From contig NZ_JADLQQ010000005.1 of the NCBI RefSeq assembly GCF_015477765.1, positions 310,001-374,000 of the forward strand: a DNA stretch of 64,000 nucleotides, given 5' to 3'. The position numbers were made by a program, and so were the translations under genes. The stretch comes from Nocardia transvalensis (GTDB taxonomy: Bacteria > Actinomycetota > Actinomycetes > Mycobacteriales > Mycobacteriaceae). Below the pieces are notes generated by a model. That model was not told where the DNA came from, ran no database searches, and saw nothing but the letters and a program-made list of their open reading frames with translations. This document shows positions 28,848-38,632 of this stretch, one piece after another (positions within the stretch are counted from its first letter, which is position 1; each line of letters opens with the position of its first letter).

Positions 28848-29597
28848 CTATCTCGAGGTTATCGGTCGAGCGCCCATCAAGGCAGTACCGACACGCACGC
28901 AGGTCGAGCCGTGTCGAATGGCGGCCTCCAAATCGCCCGACATGCCGGCCGACAGTTCCCTCGCCTGCGGGTGCTCGGCCAGCAGCCGCTCGTGCAGCGT
29001 TGCCAGCCGGGCGAATTCGGGCTCCGGGTCGACGTCCAGCGGAGGGATAGCCATCAGGCCTGCCAGCTGCAGGTTCGCGGACTCGGCGACGTGCGCGGCC
29101 AGGGCCGGGAGATCAGCCGGGGCCACCCCGCCTCGGCCGGGGTCGCGGTCCAGGCTGACCTGGATTAACACCTGCAGCGGCACGTCCCGCTCCCCGGCGT
29201 CGCGCGCGGCCCCGACACCGGCGTCAAGAGCCGTTGCCAGGCGTTCGCTGTCGACCGAGTGGACGGCATCTGCCCAGCGCGCCACCGACTTGGCCTTGTT
29301 CCGCTGCAACCGGCCGATCATGTGCCAGCGTATTTGGGACAGATGTCCCAAAGAGGCCACCTTCGCTCCGGCCTCCTGATCTCGCGATTCACCGAATTCG
29401 CGCCGCCCCAATCCATAGAGGATCTCGATATCCGAGGCGGGGAAAAACTTTGTGACCGGAAGCAACTTCACCTCGGCCGGATCCCTCCCGACCGCCCGGC
29501 AGGCGGACTCGATTCGCGCCAACAGACCGGTCAGAGCACTGGACAGTTCGGCCGTGCGCGTGGATTCCACGGCGGTGGCTCCGGATTCGGTGGTCAT
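28848..29597 (-). CDS. yggS: YggS/PLPBP-type pyridoxal phosphate homeostasis protein
   Basis: 249-residue single-domain TIM-barrel PLP-binding protein, involved in PLP balance rather than catalysis. The lysine that carries PLP is in VKLLPVTKFFP (about residue 50), the FGESRDQEA segment follows, and the phosphate site lies in the Gly-rich C-terminal ELSAGMSGDLEAAIRHGSTCVRVGTALMG. Position between pgeF and sepF is conserved from Gram-positives to mycobacteria (Rv2148c). ATG or equivalent at 29597. Confidence 0.93.
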   Translation of the reverse strand: MTTESGATAVESTRTAELSSALTGLLARIESACRAVGRDPAEVKLLPVTKFFPASDIEILYGLGRREFGESRDQEAGAKVASLGHLSQIRWHMIGRLQRNKAKSVARWADAVHSVDSERLATALDAGVGAARDAGERDVPLQVLIQVSLDRDPGRGGVAPADLPALAAHVAESANLQLAGLMAIPPLDVDPEPEFARLATLHERLLAEHPQARELSAGMSGDLEAAIRHGSTCVRVGTALMGARPITSR

Positions 29598-29758
29598 AGA
29601 AGAACTCCCTGAATTGCGAAACTCATCACGAATGCCCCCGAAAGTGCCGATTGGGAGAATTTCTGCTCATATCTCGTCCTGATCTCGACGGCAACCCCAG
29701 AAAATAGGGGCAAGGAAGATTGCGGGTTCATGCGCGCGGGGCAGGGCGGATCGGGGTT

Positions 29759-30490
29759 TCATGCATGCGGCTCCTCGGTGTGCATCCAGATGACGCTCGC
29801 GAGACGACCGGTCGGTGCGCCGCGGCGGTGGCTGAAAAGGGTTTCGTCCTCGATGGTGCAGCGCGGGTCGACCGCGACCGCGCCGACACCGGCCTGTTCG
29901 AGCTGTCGGCGGATTCCGGCGCGCAGATCAAGTCCCGGGGTGCCCTTGTCGGTGGTGGTGGCGCTGCCGGGCAGATGGGCCTCGACGTCGTCGCGCATGG
30001 CGGCGGGGACCTCGTAATTGCGGCCGCTGGCGGCCGGGCCGAGAAAGGCGCCGATGCGTTCGGGGTGCGCGCCCAGCGACACCATCGCGTCCAGCACGCG
30101 CGGCACGATGCCGATCCGGGCCCCCACCCGGCCCGCGTGCACGGCGGCGATGACGCCCGCCTCGTCGTCGGACAGCAGGATCGGCACACAGTCGGCAGTC
30201 AGCACCACCAGCGCCAGCTCCGGCACGCGGGTCACCAGCGCATCGGTCACCGGAACCGGTTCGGCGCGCGGCCCGTCCACGATCTCCACGGTCCGGCCGT
30301 GCACCTGCTCCATCCACACCAGCCGCTCCGGCGCCAGCCCGATCCCCTCGGCCAGCCGTAACCGATTGCGCCGCACGGCCTCCGGATCGTCCCCGACGTG
30401 ATCCCCCAAGTTGAACGAATCGTACGGCGCCCGCGAGACCCCACCCGCCCGCGTCGTAGTAACCCGCCGAGTCCGCACCAAAGTCGTCAT
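29759..30490 (-). CDS. pgeF: PgeF/LACC1-type peptidoglycan editing factor
   Basis: 243-residue protein of the multicopper polyphenol oxidase (YlmD, YfiH) fold. Family work in E. coli showed a role in removing wrongly incorporated L-Ser from the peptidoglycan stem. The metal site His/Cys are visible in the start SFNLGDHVGD, in WMEQVHG, in LTADCVPILL and in VHAGRVG; the last differs from the usual HAGWRG, a change I believe is common in actinobacteria. The ATG at 30490 is preferred over the GTG 21 bp upstream. Directly downstream of ftsZ as in Rv2149c. Confidence 0.9.
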   Translation of the reverse strand: MTTLVRTRRVTTTRAGGVSRAPYDSFNLGDHVGDDPEAVRRNRLRLAEGIGLAPERLVWMEQVHGRTVEIVDGPRAEPVPVTDALVTRVPELALVVLTADCVPILLSDDEAGVIAAVHAGRVGARIGIVPRVLDAMVSLGAHPERIGAFLGPAASGRNYEVPAAMRDDVEAHLPGSATTTDKGTPGLDLRAGIRRQLEQAGVGAVAVDPRCTIEDETLFSHRRGAPTGRLASVIWMHTEEPHA

Positions 30491-30589
30491 ACCGACGAGA
30501 TTAGTAGCCACCCCGCGGCAACCACCGCCGTCATGCCGCCTACAGGCTCAGCCGCAATCCCCTTCCAGGGCCGCGTGGGCTCTCACAAT

Positions 30590-30621
30590 CCCTGTATCCG
30601 GCGCCGGCGCCGGATACAGGG
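30590..30621 (-). terminator. Palindrome family B, copy 3, behind ftsZ
   Basis: CCCTGTATCCGGCGC (30590-30604) and GCGCCGGATACAGGG (30607-30621) form a perfect 15-bp stem with a 2-nt loop, starting one base after the ftsZ stop codon. Probable transcription attenuator between ftsZ and pgeF. Same element as at 22319 and 22832. Confidence 0.8.
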
Positions 30622-30622
30622 C

Positions 30623-31852
30623 CTAGCGACGCATGAACGACGGGACGTCTACGTCGTCGTCGGAGTCTTCGTCGGGGGGTTGGATGTGGTTGCGGGCGTT
30701 GTGGGCAACCGTAGGGTCGGGTGTGGGGCGGGGTGGGGCGCCGTAGGAAGGCGCGGGGCCGCGTTCGACCGTGGACGGGGCGGGGGTGGGCTCGGCGGGG
30801 CGGGGGGTGGGGAAGTCGGACCCGCGGGGGGTGTGCTGGCCGATTTCGCCTGCGCGGCCAGAGCCGATGGTGCCGCGGCCCGCGGTGTCGATGCGCCGGG
30901 CGGGAGTGCCGCCGTCGAAGCCCGCGGCGATGACGGTGACGCGGACCTCGTCGCCGAGCGAATCGTCGATGACGGTGCCGAAGATGATGTTGGCCTCGAT
31001 GTGGGCCGCCTCCTGCACCAGCGACGCCGCCTCGTTGATCTCGAACAGGCCCAGATCCGAACCGCCCGCGATGGACAGCAGCACGCCGTGCGCACCGTCC
31101 ATGGACGCCTCCAGCAGCGGCGAATTGATCGCGGCCTCGGCCGCTTTCACCGACCGGCCCTCGCCGCGCGCGGAGCCGATACCCATCAGGGCCGAGCCCG
31201 CGCCGGACATGACGCTCTTGACGTCGGCGAAGTCGACGTTGATCAGGCCGGGCGTGGTGATCAGATCCGTGATGCCCTGAACACCGTTGAGCAGCACCTC
31301 GTCGGCCGAGCGGAAGGCGTCCATGAGGCTCACCGCCGCATCGCCCAGCTGCAGCAGCCGGTCGTTGGGGATCACGATCAACGTGTCGCAGGATTCGCGC
31401 AGCCCCTGGATACCGGCCTCGGCCTGGTTGCTGCGCCGCTTGCCCTCGAACGAGAACGGCCGGGTGACCACGCCGATGGTCAGCGCGCCCAGCTTCCGGG
31501 CGATGCTGGCCACCACGGGCGCACCGCCGGTTCCGGTGCCGCCGCCCTCACCGGCGGTCACGAAGACCATATCGGCGCCCTTGAGCACCTCTTCGATCTC
31601 GTCCTTGTGGTCCTCGGCGGCCTTGCGGCCCACCTCGGGATCGGCACCGGCGCCCAGGCCGCGGGTGAGTTCACGGCCGACGTCGAGCTTGACGTCCGCA
31701 TCACTCATCAGCAGTGCCTGCGCGTCGGTATTGACCGCGATGAACTCGACACCCTTGAGTCCCTGTTCGATCATCCGGTTGACGGCATTCACGCCGCCGC
31801 CGCCGATACCGACGACCTTGATCACTGCAAGGTAGTTGTGCGGGGGCGTCAT
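30623..31852 (-). CDS. ftsZ: Cell division GTPase FtsZ
   Basis: Tubulin-like GTPase forming the Z ring, 409 residues. The tubulin signature GGGTGTGG is at 103-110 and the T7 synergy loop NVDFADV at 205-211 with catalytic Asp207 and Asp210. A Pro-rich spacer (about 325-395) leads to the C-terminal peptide DDVDVPSFMRR, the docking site for SepF and FtsW. An AAGGAAGG SD precedes the ATG. A 352-bp promoter region separates it from ftsQ. Confidence 0.98.
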   Translation of the reverse strand: MTPPHNYLAVIKVVGIGGGGVNAVNRMIEQGLKGVEFIAVNTDAQALLMSDADVKLDVGRELTRGLGAGADPEVGRKAAEDHKDEIEEVLKGADMVFVTAGEGGGTGTGGAPVVASIARKLGALTIGVVTRPFSFEGKRRSNQAEAGIQGLRESCDTLIVIPNDRLLQLGDAAVSLMDAFRSADEVLLNGVQGITDLITTPGLINVDFADVKSVMSGAGSALMGIGSARGEGRSVKAAEAAINSPLLEASMDGAHGVLLSIAGGSDLGLFEINEAASLVQEAAHIEANIIFGTVIDDSLGDEVRVTVIAAGFDGGTPARRIDTAGRGTIGSGRAGEIGQHTPRGSDFPTPRPAEPTPAPSTVERGPAPSYGAPPRPTPDPTVAHNARNHIQPPDEDSDDDVDVPSFMRR

Positions 31853-32204
31853 GGGCTCTCGCCTTCCTTCGATCTAAAGCCTGTCGTTTTCGGATTCTCG
31901 GCAGAACGCCGACCGGAAATGGTCCGAGGCGGCAAACCCGGGCTTTCGCTCGGGCAAACCCTCAACCTCAACCATAGGGTTAGCGTTATGTCAAGTATCC
32001 GATGGTGCGGAACGCTATTCGCACCCGCCGCGATACGCGCGCAGGCGCGCCGAAACGAGTCCTGAGAATCTTGTGTGATCCTTCTCGTTCGAGCCCCGCC
32101 CCGCATCGTATCGTGAACGGCTGCACCCGGTACCGGGAATCGTTCCTTGTGTCCGCGGCGAATCCGGTGAGCACCGAAAACGCTGAAGCCACAACGGGTA
32201 TCAC
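31853..32204 (-). promoter_or_regulatory. ftsZ promoter region
   Basis: 352 bp without a gene, unlike the overlapping genes upstream, so ftsZ has its own promoter(s). A consensus -35 TTGACA lies at 31989-31994 on the minus strand, followed by CTAACCCTATGGTTGAGG, an AT-richer stretch resembling ftsZ upstream regions of related genera. The exact -10 is unclear (TATGGT is only 12 nt away). Confidence 0.5.
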
Positions 32205-32957
32205 TTACTTTACCGTTACCAGATCGGGACTCGAAACGTCGAATACCGTTCCGGGCCGGGTCAGCACCGGCAGCACCACCGCCGCCTTGCGCTCGGCATC
32301 GCCCGTCCCTCCCCACAGCACTGTACGCCCGTCGCGCAGATTCAGCTCGATATCCGAAACCGACCGTGCCACAACCTCTCCCACCTGGGCACGCAGCGGA
32401 GCGGGAACGACGTCGAGCACCGCCACGGCGGCCCGGGTGACCGGATCGTCGACACCGGGATGATCGGTGGTGAGTTTGGGCACTCCCGGCGGTGGCGGCT
32501 CGATGGCGAATTCCACGCTATCGGCGTCGAGCAGGTGCGGGCCCTCCGGACTGTCGAAGTACAGCACCGGGACCCGCTCCACGACGGTGACCCGCACGGT
32601 GGCCGGGAACACCCGCTGCACGCGCACCGAACGCACCTTGGGCAGCGCCGCCACCCGCTCGGCCACCGCATCGGTATCGATGCGCAGCATAGAGATCCCC
32701 TCGGGAATCCGCAGCACCTCGCGCACCTGCTCCTCGGGCACCGCGGCCAGCCCCCGGATCTCCACCTTGCGCACCGACAGCACCGGGGTGAACCACGCCA
32801 CCCCGGCCAGCACGATCAGCACGGCGACAACGCCCAAGGACCACAAGGCGATTCGACGACGCTGCGCGGGGGTCGTGCGGCGACCGCCACTCCGGAAGCG
32901 GCGGAAGCCGGTTTCGGACTGTGGATCCCGGCTCTCCCCGGACCGGCGCGCACTCAT
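32205..32957 (-). CDS. ftsQ: Cell division protein FtsQ
   Basis: Bitopic divisome protein, 250 residues. A basic cytoplasmic tail (1-35), one membrane helix (about 37-57), then a POTRA domain beginning SVRKVEIRGLAAVPEEQVREVL and a beta domain with the conserved RVFPATVRVTVVERVPVLYF. It links early and late division proteins through FtsL and FtsI. The ATG at 32957 overlaps the murC stop in an ATGA (32954-32957). Confidence 0.95.
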   Translation of the reverse strand: MSARRSGESRDPQSETGFRRFRSGGRRTTPAQRRRIALWSLGVVAVLIVLAGVAWFTPVLSVRKVEIRGLAAVPEEQVREVLRIPEGISMLRIDTDAVAERVAALPKVRSVRVQRVFPATVRVTVVERVPVLYFDSPEGPHLLDADSVEFAIEPPPPGVPKLTTDHPGVDDPVTRAAVAVLDVVPAPLRAQVGEVVARSVSDIELNLRDGRTVLWGGTGDAERKAAVVLPVLTRPGTVFDVSSPDLVTVK

Positions 32958-34486
32958 CGTCCGGCGGGCGGGCGCACCCGCAGACCGTCGAGTATCTGGC
33001 TGCCGAGCATGGTGACATCACCGGCGCCCATGGTGATCACGACGTCGCCGGGACGGGCCAGGCTCGCGACCTGGCGGCCCACCCGTGACATATCCGGTTG
33101 GTAGTGCACGGGCTCGGTGACGGCCTGGGCGACCAGCGCTCCGTTGATACCGGGCAGCGGCTTCTCCCGCGCGCCGTAGACGTCGAGCACCACCACCTCG
33201 TCGGCCACCGACAGGGCGGCCCCGAATTCGGCCGCGAATGTGGCTGTGCGGCTGTACAAATGCGGCTGGAAGACCACGATGACCCGCCCCTGGCGGGAGC
33301 GCGCGCCGTCGGCGGCCTCCTGGCGGACCAACTCCGCGGCGGCACCGAGCACGGCCCGCACCTCGGTCGGATGATGCGCGTAGTCATCGAAGACGCGCAC
33401 CCCGTTCTCCCGCCCGACGAACTGGAACCGGCGGTGCACCCCGCCGAAACCCTCCAGTCCCTGCAGGATCTCGTCGAGATCGGCACCGGCGTCGCGCGCG
33501 GCCAGCAGCGCGCCCAGGGCGTTGAGCGCCATATGCCGTCCGGGCACCGACAGTCGTAGCGTGCGCGGGGCGGGCTCGTCGGCGAGCTGGAAGGTGGCCA
33601 CCCCGCCCACATCGCGCGGCTCCCACGCCAGCAGCCGCACCCCGATCGGGACGGGCGCACCGGACAGATCCCCCGCGCCGTAGCCCAGGACGCGGATGTC
33701 GAGTTCCCCGGCGGCGATCCGGGCGGCGACGCGCTCGGCCAGCGCCCACGACCCCGGGTCGTCCAGGCACACCACCAGCAGTCCACCGGCGGTCAACCGG
33801 GCCACGAAATCGTCGAAGACCTGGACATAGGCCTCATCGGAGCCGAAGAAGTCCAGATGGTCGGATTCGATATTGGTGACCACCGCGACGTCCGGGTCGT
33901 ACTGCAGCAGCGAACCGTCGGATTCGTCGGCCTCGGCGACGAAGTAGCCGCCGGTGCCGTGATGGGCGTTGGTCCCCGCCTCGTTGAGTTCGCCGCCCAC
34001 CGCGAACGACGGATCGAACCCACAGTGCTGCAACGCCACCACCAGCATGGAGGTGGTCGAGGTCTTGCCGTGGGTGCCCGACACCAGCAGCGTGCGGTGC
34101 CCGCGCATGAGTTCGGCGAGCACGGCCGGGCGCAGCAGCACCGGCACCCCGCGCCGGTTCGCCTCGACCAGTTCCGGATTGGTCTTGGGGATGGCGGCGT
34201 AGGTGGTGACGACCGCGGTGGGCCCGCCGGGCAGCAGATCCAGCGCACCGGCGTCGTGGCCGATGCGCACTTCGGCGCCGCGGGCCCGCAGGGCCAGCAC
34301 ACCGCGGCTCTCCTTGGCGTCGGAGCCGGAGACCGCGCCGCCGCGCGACAGCAGAATCCGCGCGATACCGGACATGCCCGCGCCGCCGATGCCGACCATG
34401 TGCACGCGCTGCAGCAGCGGCGGCAGATCGGTGTGTGGTGCGACCGGGGCCGGGTGGCCGTCGGCCGTGTCGTTGCCCTCCGTCAC
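32954..34486 (-). CDS. murC: UDP-N-acetylmuramate-L-alanine ligase
   Basis: ATP-dependent ligase adding L-Ala to UDP-MurNAc, the first Mur ligase step. 510 residues. An N-terminal Rossmann part has HMVGIGGAGMSGIA (about 29-42), the P-loop is GTHGKTST at 137-144, then NIESDHLDFFG and the C-terminal domain with FDDYAHHPTEV. It starts with GTG at 34486, overlapping murG by a GTGA. Confidence 0.97.
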   Translation of the reverse strand: MTEGNDTADGHPAPVAPHTDLPPLLQRVHMVGIGGAGMSGIARILLSRGGAVSGSDAKESRGVLALRARGAEVRIGHDAGALDLLPGGPTAVVTTYAAIPKTNPELVEANRRGVPVLLRPAVLAELMRGHRTLLVSGTHGKTSTTSMLVVALQHCGFDPSFAVGGELNEAGTNAHHGTGGYFVAEADESDGSLLQYDPDVAVVTNIESDHLDFFGSDEAYVQVFDDFVARLTAGGLLVVCLDDPGSWALAERVAARIAAGELDIRVLGYGAGDLSGAPVPIGVRLLAWEPRDVGGVATFQLADEPAPRTLRLSVPGRHMALNALGALLAARDAGADLDEILQGLEGFGGVHRRFQFVGRENGVRVFDDYAHHPTEVRAVLGAAAELVRQEAADGARSRQGRVIVVFQPHLYSRTATFAAEFGAALSVADEVVVLDVYGAREKPLPGINGALVAQAVTEPVHYQPDMSRVGRQVASLARPGDVVITMGAGDVTMLGSQILDGLRVRPPAGR

Positions 34487-35610
34487 CTGCCCGCCACCTC
34501 CACCACGATCCGCGCCACCTTCTCCGCCGCGTCCCGATGCCCCGCACCGGCCGCGGCCACCGCCATATTCGACAACCTCAACGGGTCGGTGAGCAGCGGG
34601 ATTACCTCATCGATCACGTACTTCGGGGTCAACTCCGCATCGGGAACAATCCTGCCACCGCCCTGATCCACGATGGGGCGGGCATTGAACTCCTGTTCGC
34701 CGTTGCCGTGCGGCAGCGGGACGTAGAAGGCGGGCAGGCCGACCGCCGACACCTCCGCGACGGTCATGGCGCCCGAGCGGCACACCGCCGCATCGGCGGC
34801 CGCATAGGCCAGATCCATCCGCGACAGGTAGGGCACGGCCACATACTTCGCCGGACCCTCCGGATCGATGCCGGTGATCTCGACGGTGTTCTTGGGCCCA
34901 TGGGCGTGCAGCACCGAGATTCCCGCGGCGGTCAACTGCGCTGCGGCCGCCGAGACCGCCTCGTTGAGCCGGCGCGCGCCCTGCGAACCGCCGAACACCA
35001 GCAGCACCGGTCCCTCCGCGGGCAGACCGAAGTGGTCGCGCGCCTGCGCCCGCAGCCCCGCCCGGTCCAGGGTCGCGATCGACTCCCGCACGGGGATGCC
35101 GACGATCTCGGCATCGGCGCGCCCGCGCACATGCACTCCCGAATTCGGCACGGCGGCCAATACCCGGGTCGCCCGGCGGGCACCGATCTTGTTGGCGATA
35201 CCCGCCTTCACATTCGCCTCGTGCACCACCACCGGCACCGGCCGCCGCCTGCGCAGACCGCGACCGGCGGCCAGATAGGCGGGCAGCGCGACATATCCCC
35301 CGAAGCCGATGATCACATCGGCCTCGACCGCATCGATCACCTCGCGGGTGCGGGCGACCGCCAACCGCACCCGGCCGGGCAGCCGCAACAGATCCGCGGT
35401 CGGCTTGCGCGGCAACGGCACCGGCGGAATCAGCTCCAGCGGGTATCCGCGTTCGGGTACCAGCGTGGTCTCCAGGCCCCGCTGCGTGCCCAGCGCGGTG
35501 ATCCTGATCGACGGATCGAGCCGACGCAGCGCATCGGCGACCGCCATGGCGGGTTCGATATGGCCGGCGGTACCACCGCCCGCGACGATCACCGAGATCG
35601 CCCGTGTCAC
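34483..35610 (-). CDS. murG: Lipid II synthase MurG
   Basis: GT28 peripheral membrane glycosyltransferase that adds GlcNAc to lipid I to make lipid II. 375 residues. The N-domain glycine loop VAGGGTAGHIEPAMAVADAL (residues 9-28), FGGYVALPAYLAA, and the C-domain UDP-GlcNAc site FGGSQGARRLN and SRSGA-like CRSGAMTVAEVSA are present. The GTG start overlaps the ftsW stop by GTGA (35607-35610). Confidence 0.97.
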   Translation of the reverse strand: MTRAISVIVAGGGTAGHIEPAMAVADALRRLDPSIRITALGTQRGLETTLVPERGYPLELIPPVPLPRKPTADLLRLPGRVRLAVARTREVIDAVEADVIIGFGGYVALPAYLAAGRGLRRRRPVPVVVHEANVKAGIANKIGARRATRVLAAVPNSGVHVRGRADAEIVGIPVRESIATLDRAGLRAQARDHFGLPAEGPVLLVFGGSQGARRLNEAVSAAAAQLTAAGISVLHAHGPKNTVEITGIDPEGPAKYVAVPYLSRMDLAYAAADAAVCRSGAMTVAEVSAVGLPAFYVPLPHGNGEQEFNARPIVDQGGGRIVPDAELTPKYVIDEVIPLLTDPLRLSNMAVAAAGAGHRDAAEKVARIVVEVAGR

Positions 35611-37058
35611 CTCGGATTACCCCGTTCTCTCGCATGTGTCATCGGATAGCTGGGCTCCCATGCCCGCGTGGACCGCCAGGACATGGTGCTGCCGGCGCGC
35701 CGACGCGCCGAATCCGAATCTATCGACCGGCGCGGGGCCGGGTCGGCACCACCCCGCCGCCGCGACGGCGGCAGCTCCCGCTTCGGCGGCGCCGCCCGCA
35801 GTCCGTTGCGTGACCGCGCGGCCTGCGCCCGGCTCGGCGAATACACCTCGGGCTTGGGCAGCCGCAGCAGCCGGCTGAAGCGCCCGTCCTGCCCGGCGTG
35901 CAGCGCGGCCACGGCCTCCGGTTCGTGCCGGGCGGCGCTGGCGATGAGGCCGAACATGAACAGCGTAATCGCCAATGACGACCCGCCCGCCGAGACGAGC
36001 GGCAACTGCAGGCCGGTCACCGGCAGCAACCCGACCACATATCCGATATTGATCAGGGCCTGACCGGTGATCCAGGTGGTGGCGGTCGCCGCCATCAGCC
36101 GCAGGAACGGATCCACCGAGCGGCTCGCGATGCGCAGCCCGACATAGACGAACAGCGCGAAAAGTCCCAGCACCAGCGCGCATCCGAGGAAGCCGAGTTC
36201 CTCGCCGATGATGGCGAAGATGAAGTCGTTGTGCGCGTTGGGCAGATAGCTCCACTTGGCCCGGCTCTGTCCCAGCCCGCGGCCCCAGATACCGCCGTCG
36301 GCCAGCGAGAACAGCGCCTGGCGGGCCTGATAGCCCATGCCCTGCGGATCCTCGCTGGGATTGAGGAAGGCCCGCATGCGGTCGGAGCGATAACCGGCGG
36401 TCAGCGCCAGAATGCCCGCGGCCACCGAACCGGAGACGCCGATGGTCACGAACAGCCGCACCGGCAGCCCGCCGAACCACAGCAGCGCCGCCAGCACGAT
36501 GCCGACCGCGATCGTGGTGGACAGATTCGGCTCCAGCACGATCAGCAGACACACCAGCAGCCCGGCCGGAACCAGCGGCATGAGAATGTCGCGGTAACCG
36601 ACGTTGTCCGAGCGCCGCGCGGCCAGCAGGTGCGCACCCCACACGATCAGCGTCACCTTGACGATCTCCGAGGGCTGCAGCGACACGAACCCCAGATCGA
36701 ACCACCGCCGCGAGCCCTGCACCCGCGACCCGATGCCGGGAACCAGCACCAGCGCCAGCGCCACCACCGAGATCGCGAACACCGGAAACGACATCCGCCG
36801 CAGCATGCGCAGCGGAATCCGCAGGGCCAGATAGAACAGCACCACACCCAGCACGGCGAAGGCCGCCTGCTGGATGAACAGCGAATACGCCGACCCGTCG
36901 GCCGAATAGGATTCGACGCTGGACGCCGACAGCACCATCACCAGCCCGAGCGTGGTGAGCAGGGTGGCGATGGTGACCACCAGATGGAAGTCGGCCAGCG
37001 GGCGCGCCAGCCAGGCACCGAACCAGGTGCCCGTGTGCTTGCGCGCCTTTTCTGTCAT
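35607..37058 (-). CDS. ftsW: Septal SEDS glycosyltransferase FtsW
   Basis: Polytopic SEDS protein polymerising lipid II at the septum together with FtsI. 483 residues with about ten membrane helices. SEDS motifs FVSLQPSEIVKV, LNPSEDPQGMGYQARQALFSLADGGIWGRGLGQS and NDFIFAIIGEELGFLG are present, the last with the conserved acidic residues. A long basic, Arg/Ser-rich cytoplasmic tail (about 400-483) is typical of mycobacterial-type FtsW, where it contacts FtsZ. 73 bp separate it from murD, one of the few gaps in the cluster. Confidence 0.96.
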   Translation of the reverse strand: MTEKARKHTGTWFGAWLARPLADFHLVVTIATLLTTLGLVMVLSASSVESYSADGSAYSLFIQQAAFAVLGVVLFYLALRIPLRMLRRMSFPVFAISVVALALVLVPGIGSRVQGSRRWFDLGFVSLQPSEIVKVTLIVWGAHLLAARRSDNVGYRDILMPLVPAGLLVCLLIVLEPNLSTTIAVGIVLAALLWFGGLPVRLFVTIGVSGSVAAGILALTAGYRSDRMRAFLNPSEDPQGMGYQARQALFSLADGGIWGRGLGQSRAKWSYLPNAHNDFIFAIIGEELGFLGCALVLGLFALFVYVGLRIASRSVDPFLRLMAATATTWITGQALINIGYVVGLLPVTGLQLPLVSAGGSSLAITLFMFGLIASAARHEPEAVAALHAGQDGRFSRLLRLPKPEVYSPSRAQAARSRNGLRAAPPKRELPPSRRRGGADPAPRRSIDSDSARRRAGSTMSWRSTRAWEPSYPMTHARERGNPR

Positions 37059-37131
37059 GCTGTCCCCTCGCTAGCGCTCGGTGCCACCCTGACCGAAGGT
37101 CGCTGTGTCGATGGTTCGCTCGCAAGCTCGC

Positions 37132-38622
37132 TCACTGCGTGCTCCCGATATCTCCCTCGTCGAGCGCCTGCACCGCCGCGACGAAACTGCGTCCCCGGTG
37201 GGTGTAGTCGGCGAACATATCCAATGAGGCCGCGGACGGCGCCAGCAGCACCGTGTCACCGCGGCGGGCGTATCCGGCGGCGATGCGGACGGCGCGGGCC
37301 ATCACCTCGTCCGCGCTGTCGACCTCGGACGTGAATTCCACACCCATCCCAGCATCGTCACCCGAACGGAGCTCGACGACCGGGACATCGGGCGCGTGTC
37401 GCGCCAATGCGGCGGCGAACACGGCGGCGTCCTGGCCCAACAGCACGGCCGCGACCAACCTGTCGGCGATCTCTTCGATGAGATCGTCGATGTGGGCGCC
37501 CTTGAGCTGACCGCCCGCGATCCAGACCACCTGCTGATGGGCCAGGATCGAGGTGCGCGTGGCATGCGGGTTGGTGGCCTTGGAGTCGTCGACGAATTCC
37601 ACGCCCGCGAGCTCCCGCACGAAGGCCGCCCGATGCGGGCCCACCTTGTGCTCCTGCAGACCCTCCTTGACGAATTGCGGTGCCACGTCGATGGATCGGG
37701 TGAGCGCGGCCGCGGCCAGCGCATCGGCGATACCGGCCGGACCGGGCGGGCTGATATCGCCCGTCTCGGCCAGGATGGCGGCCTTGGTGAAGGCACGGTC
37801 GAGCAGTTTGCCGTCCACCACGCCCAGTTCGCCGTCGGCGGGCACACCCACCCGGAAGCCGACCGTGCGGCGCGCCTTGGACTTTCGTGCCAGCGCCGCG
37901 GCGACCGGATCGTCCAGGCCGACCACACCCACCCGGCCGGTCAGCGCGCGCGCCTTGGCCGCGGCATAGGCGTCCAGCCCGCCGTGCCAATCCAGGTGAT
38001 CCTCGGCCACATTCAGCACCACGCCCGCCTCCGGACGCACCGACGGCGCCCAGTGCAGCTGGAACGACGACAGCTCCACGGCGAGGATCTGCGGACCCGG
38101 ATTGCGCCGCAACGCATCCAGGATGGGCAGGCCGATATTGCCGCAGGCGACGCTGGCGATACCGGCCGCGCGCAGGATGGCGTGGGTCATCTGGGTGGTG
38201 GTGGTCTTGCCGTTGGTCCCGGTCACCACCAGCCATTTGCGGACCGGCCCGTACAGCCGGGCCTGATCCACCCACCAGGCGAATTCGACGTCGCCCCAGA
38301 CCGGAATGCCCTCGGTGACGGCCGAGACCAGCACCGGCGAATCCGGGCGCCAGCCCGGGCTGGTGATGACCAGCGCGAAGCGGTCCAGGGCGCCGGGCTC
38401 GAGCAGCTCGTCGCCGGTGGCCGTGGTCAAGCCGAGCTCGGCGGCCTCGGCCATCGCCTTCTCACCGGCGTCGGTGACCACCGGTCGGGCGCCGATATCG
38501 CGCAACGGCTCGACCAGCGAGCGGCCCGACACCCCCCATCCGGCGACGAGAACGTCGCGGCCACGCAGAAATTCGAGCATGGGCCCTGGCGATCGCAGGG
38601 CCCGCGGAGTGTGTTCGACCAT
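37132..38622 (-). CDS. murD: UDP-N-acetylmuramoylalanine-D-glutamate ligase
   Basis: Adds D-Glu to UDP-MurNAc-L-Ala. 496 residues. Rossmann start LVAGWGVSGRSLVEPL (about 25-40), P-loop TGTNGKTTTT, NVAEDHLDWHG for the second nucleotide site, and FVDDSKATNPHAT with the conserved Asp/Lys. The end SLDMFADYTHRGRSFVAAV is characteristic of MurD. An alternative internal ATG at residue 15 (MLEFLRG) would also give a complete fold. Only 10 bp from the mraY stop. Confidence 0.97.
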   Translation of the reverse strand: MVEHTPRALRSPGPMLEFLRGRDVLVAGWGVSGRSLVEPLRDIGARPVVTDAGEKAMAEAAELGLTTATGDELLEPGALDRFALVITSPGWRPDSPVLVSAVTEGIPVWGDVEFAWWVDQARLYGPVRKWLVVTGTNGKTTTTQMTHAILRAAGIASVACGNIGLPILDALRRNPGPQILAVELSSFQLHWAPSVRPEAGVVLNVAEDHLDWHGGLDAYAAAKARALTGRVGVVGLDDPVAAALARKSKARRTVGFRVGVPADGELGVVDGKLLDRAFTKAAILAETGDISPPGPAGIADALAAAALTRSIDVAPQFVKEGLQEHKVGPHRAAFVRELAGVEFVDDSKATNPHATRTSILAHQQVVWIAGGQLKGAHIDDLIEEIADRLVAAVLLGQDAAVFAAALARHAPDVPVVELRSGDDAGMGVEFTSEVDSADEVMARAVRIAAGYARRGDTVLLAPSAASLDMFADYTHRGRSFVAAVQALDEGDIGSTQ

Positions 38623-38632
38623 CGCTGCCTAT

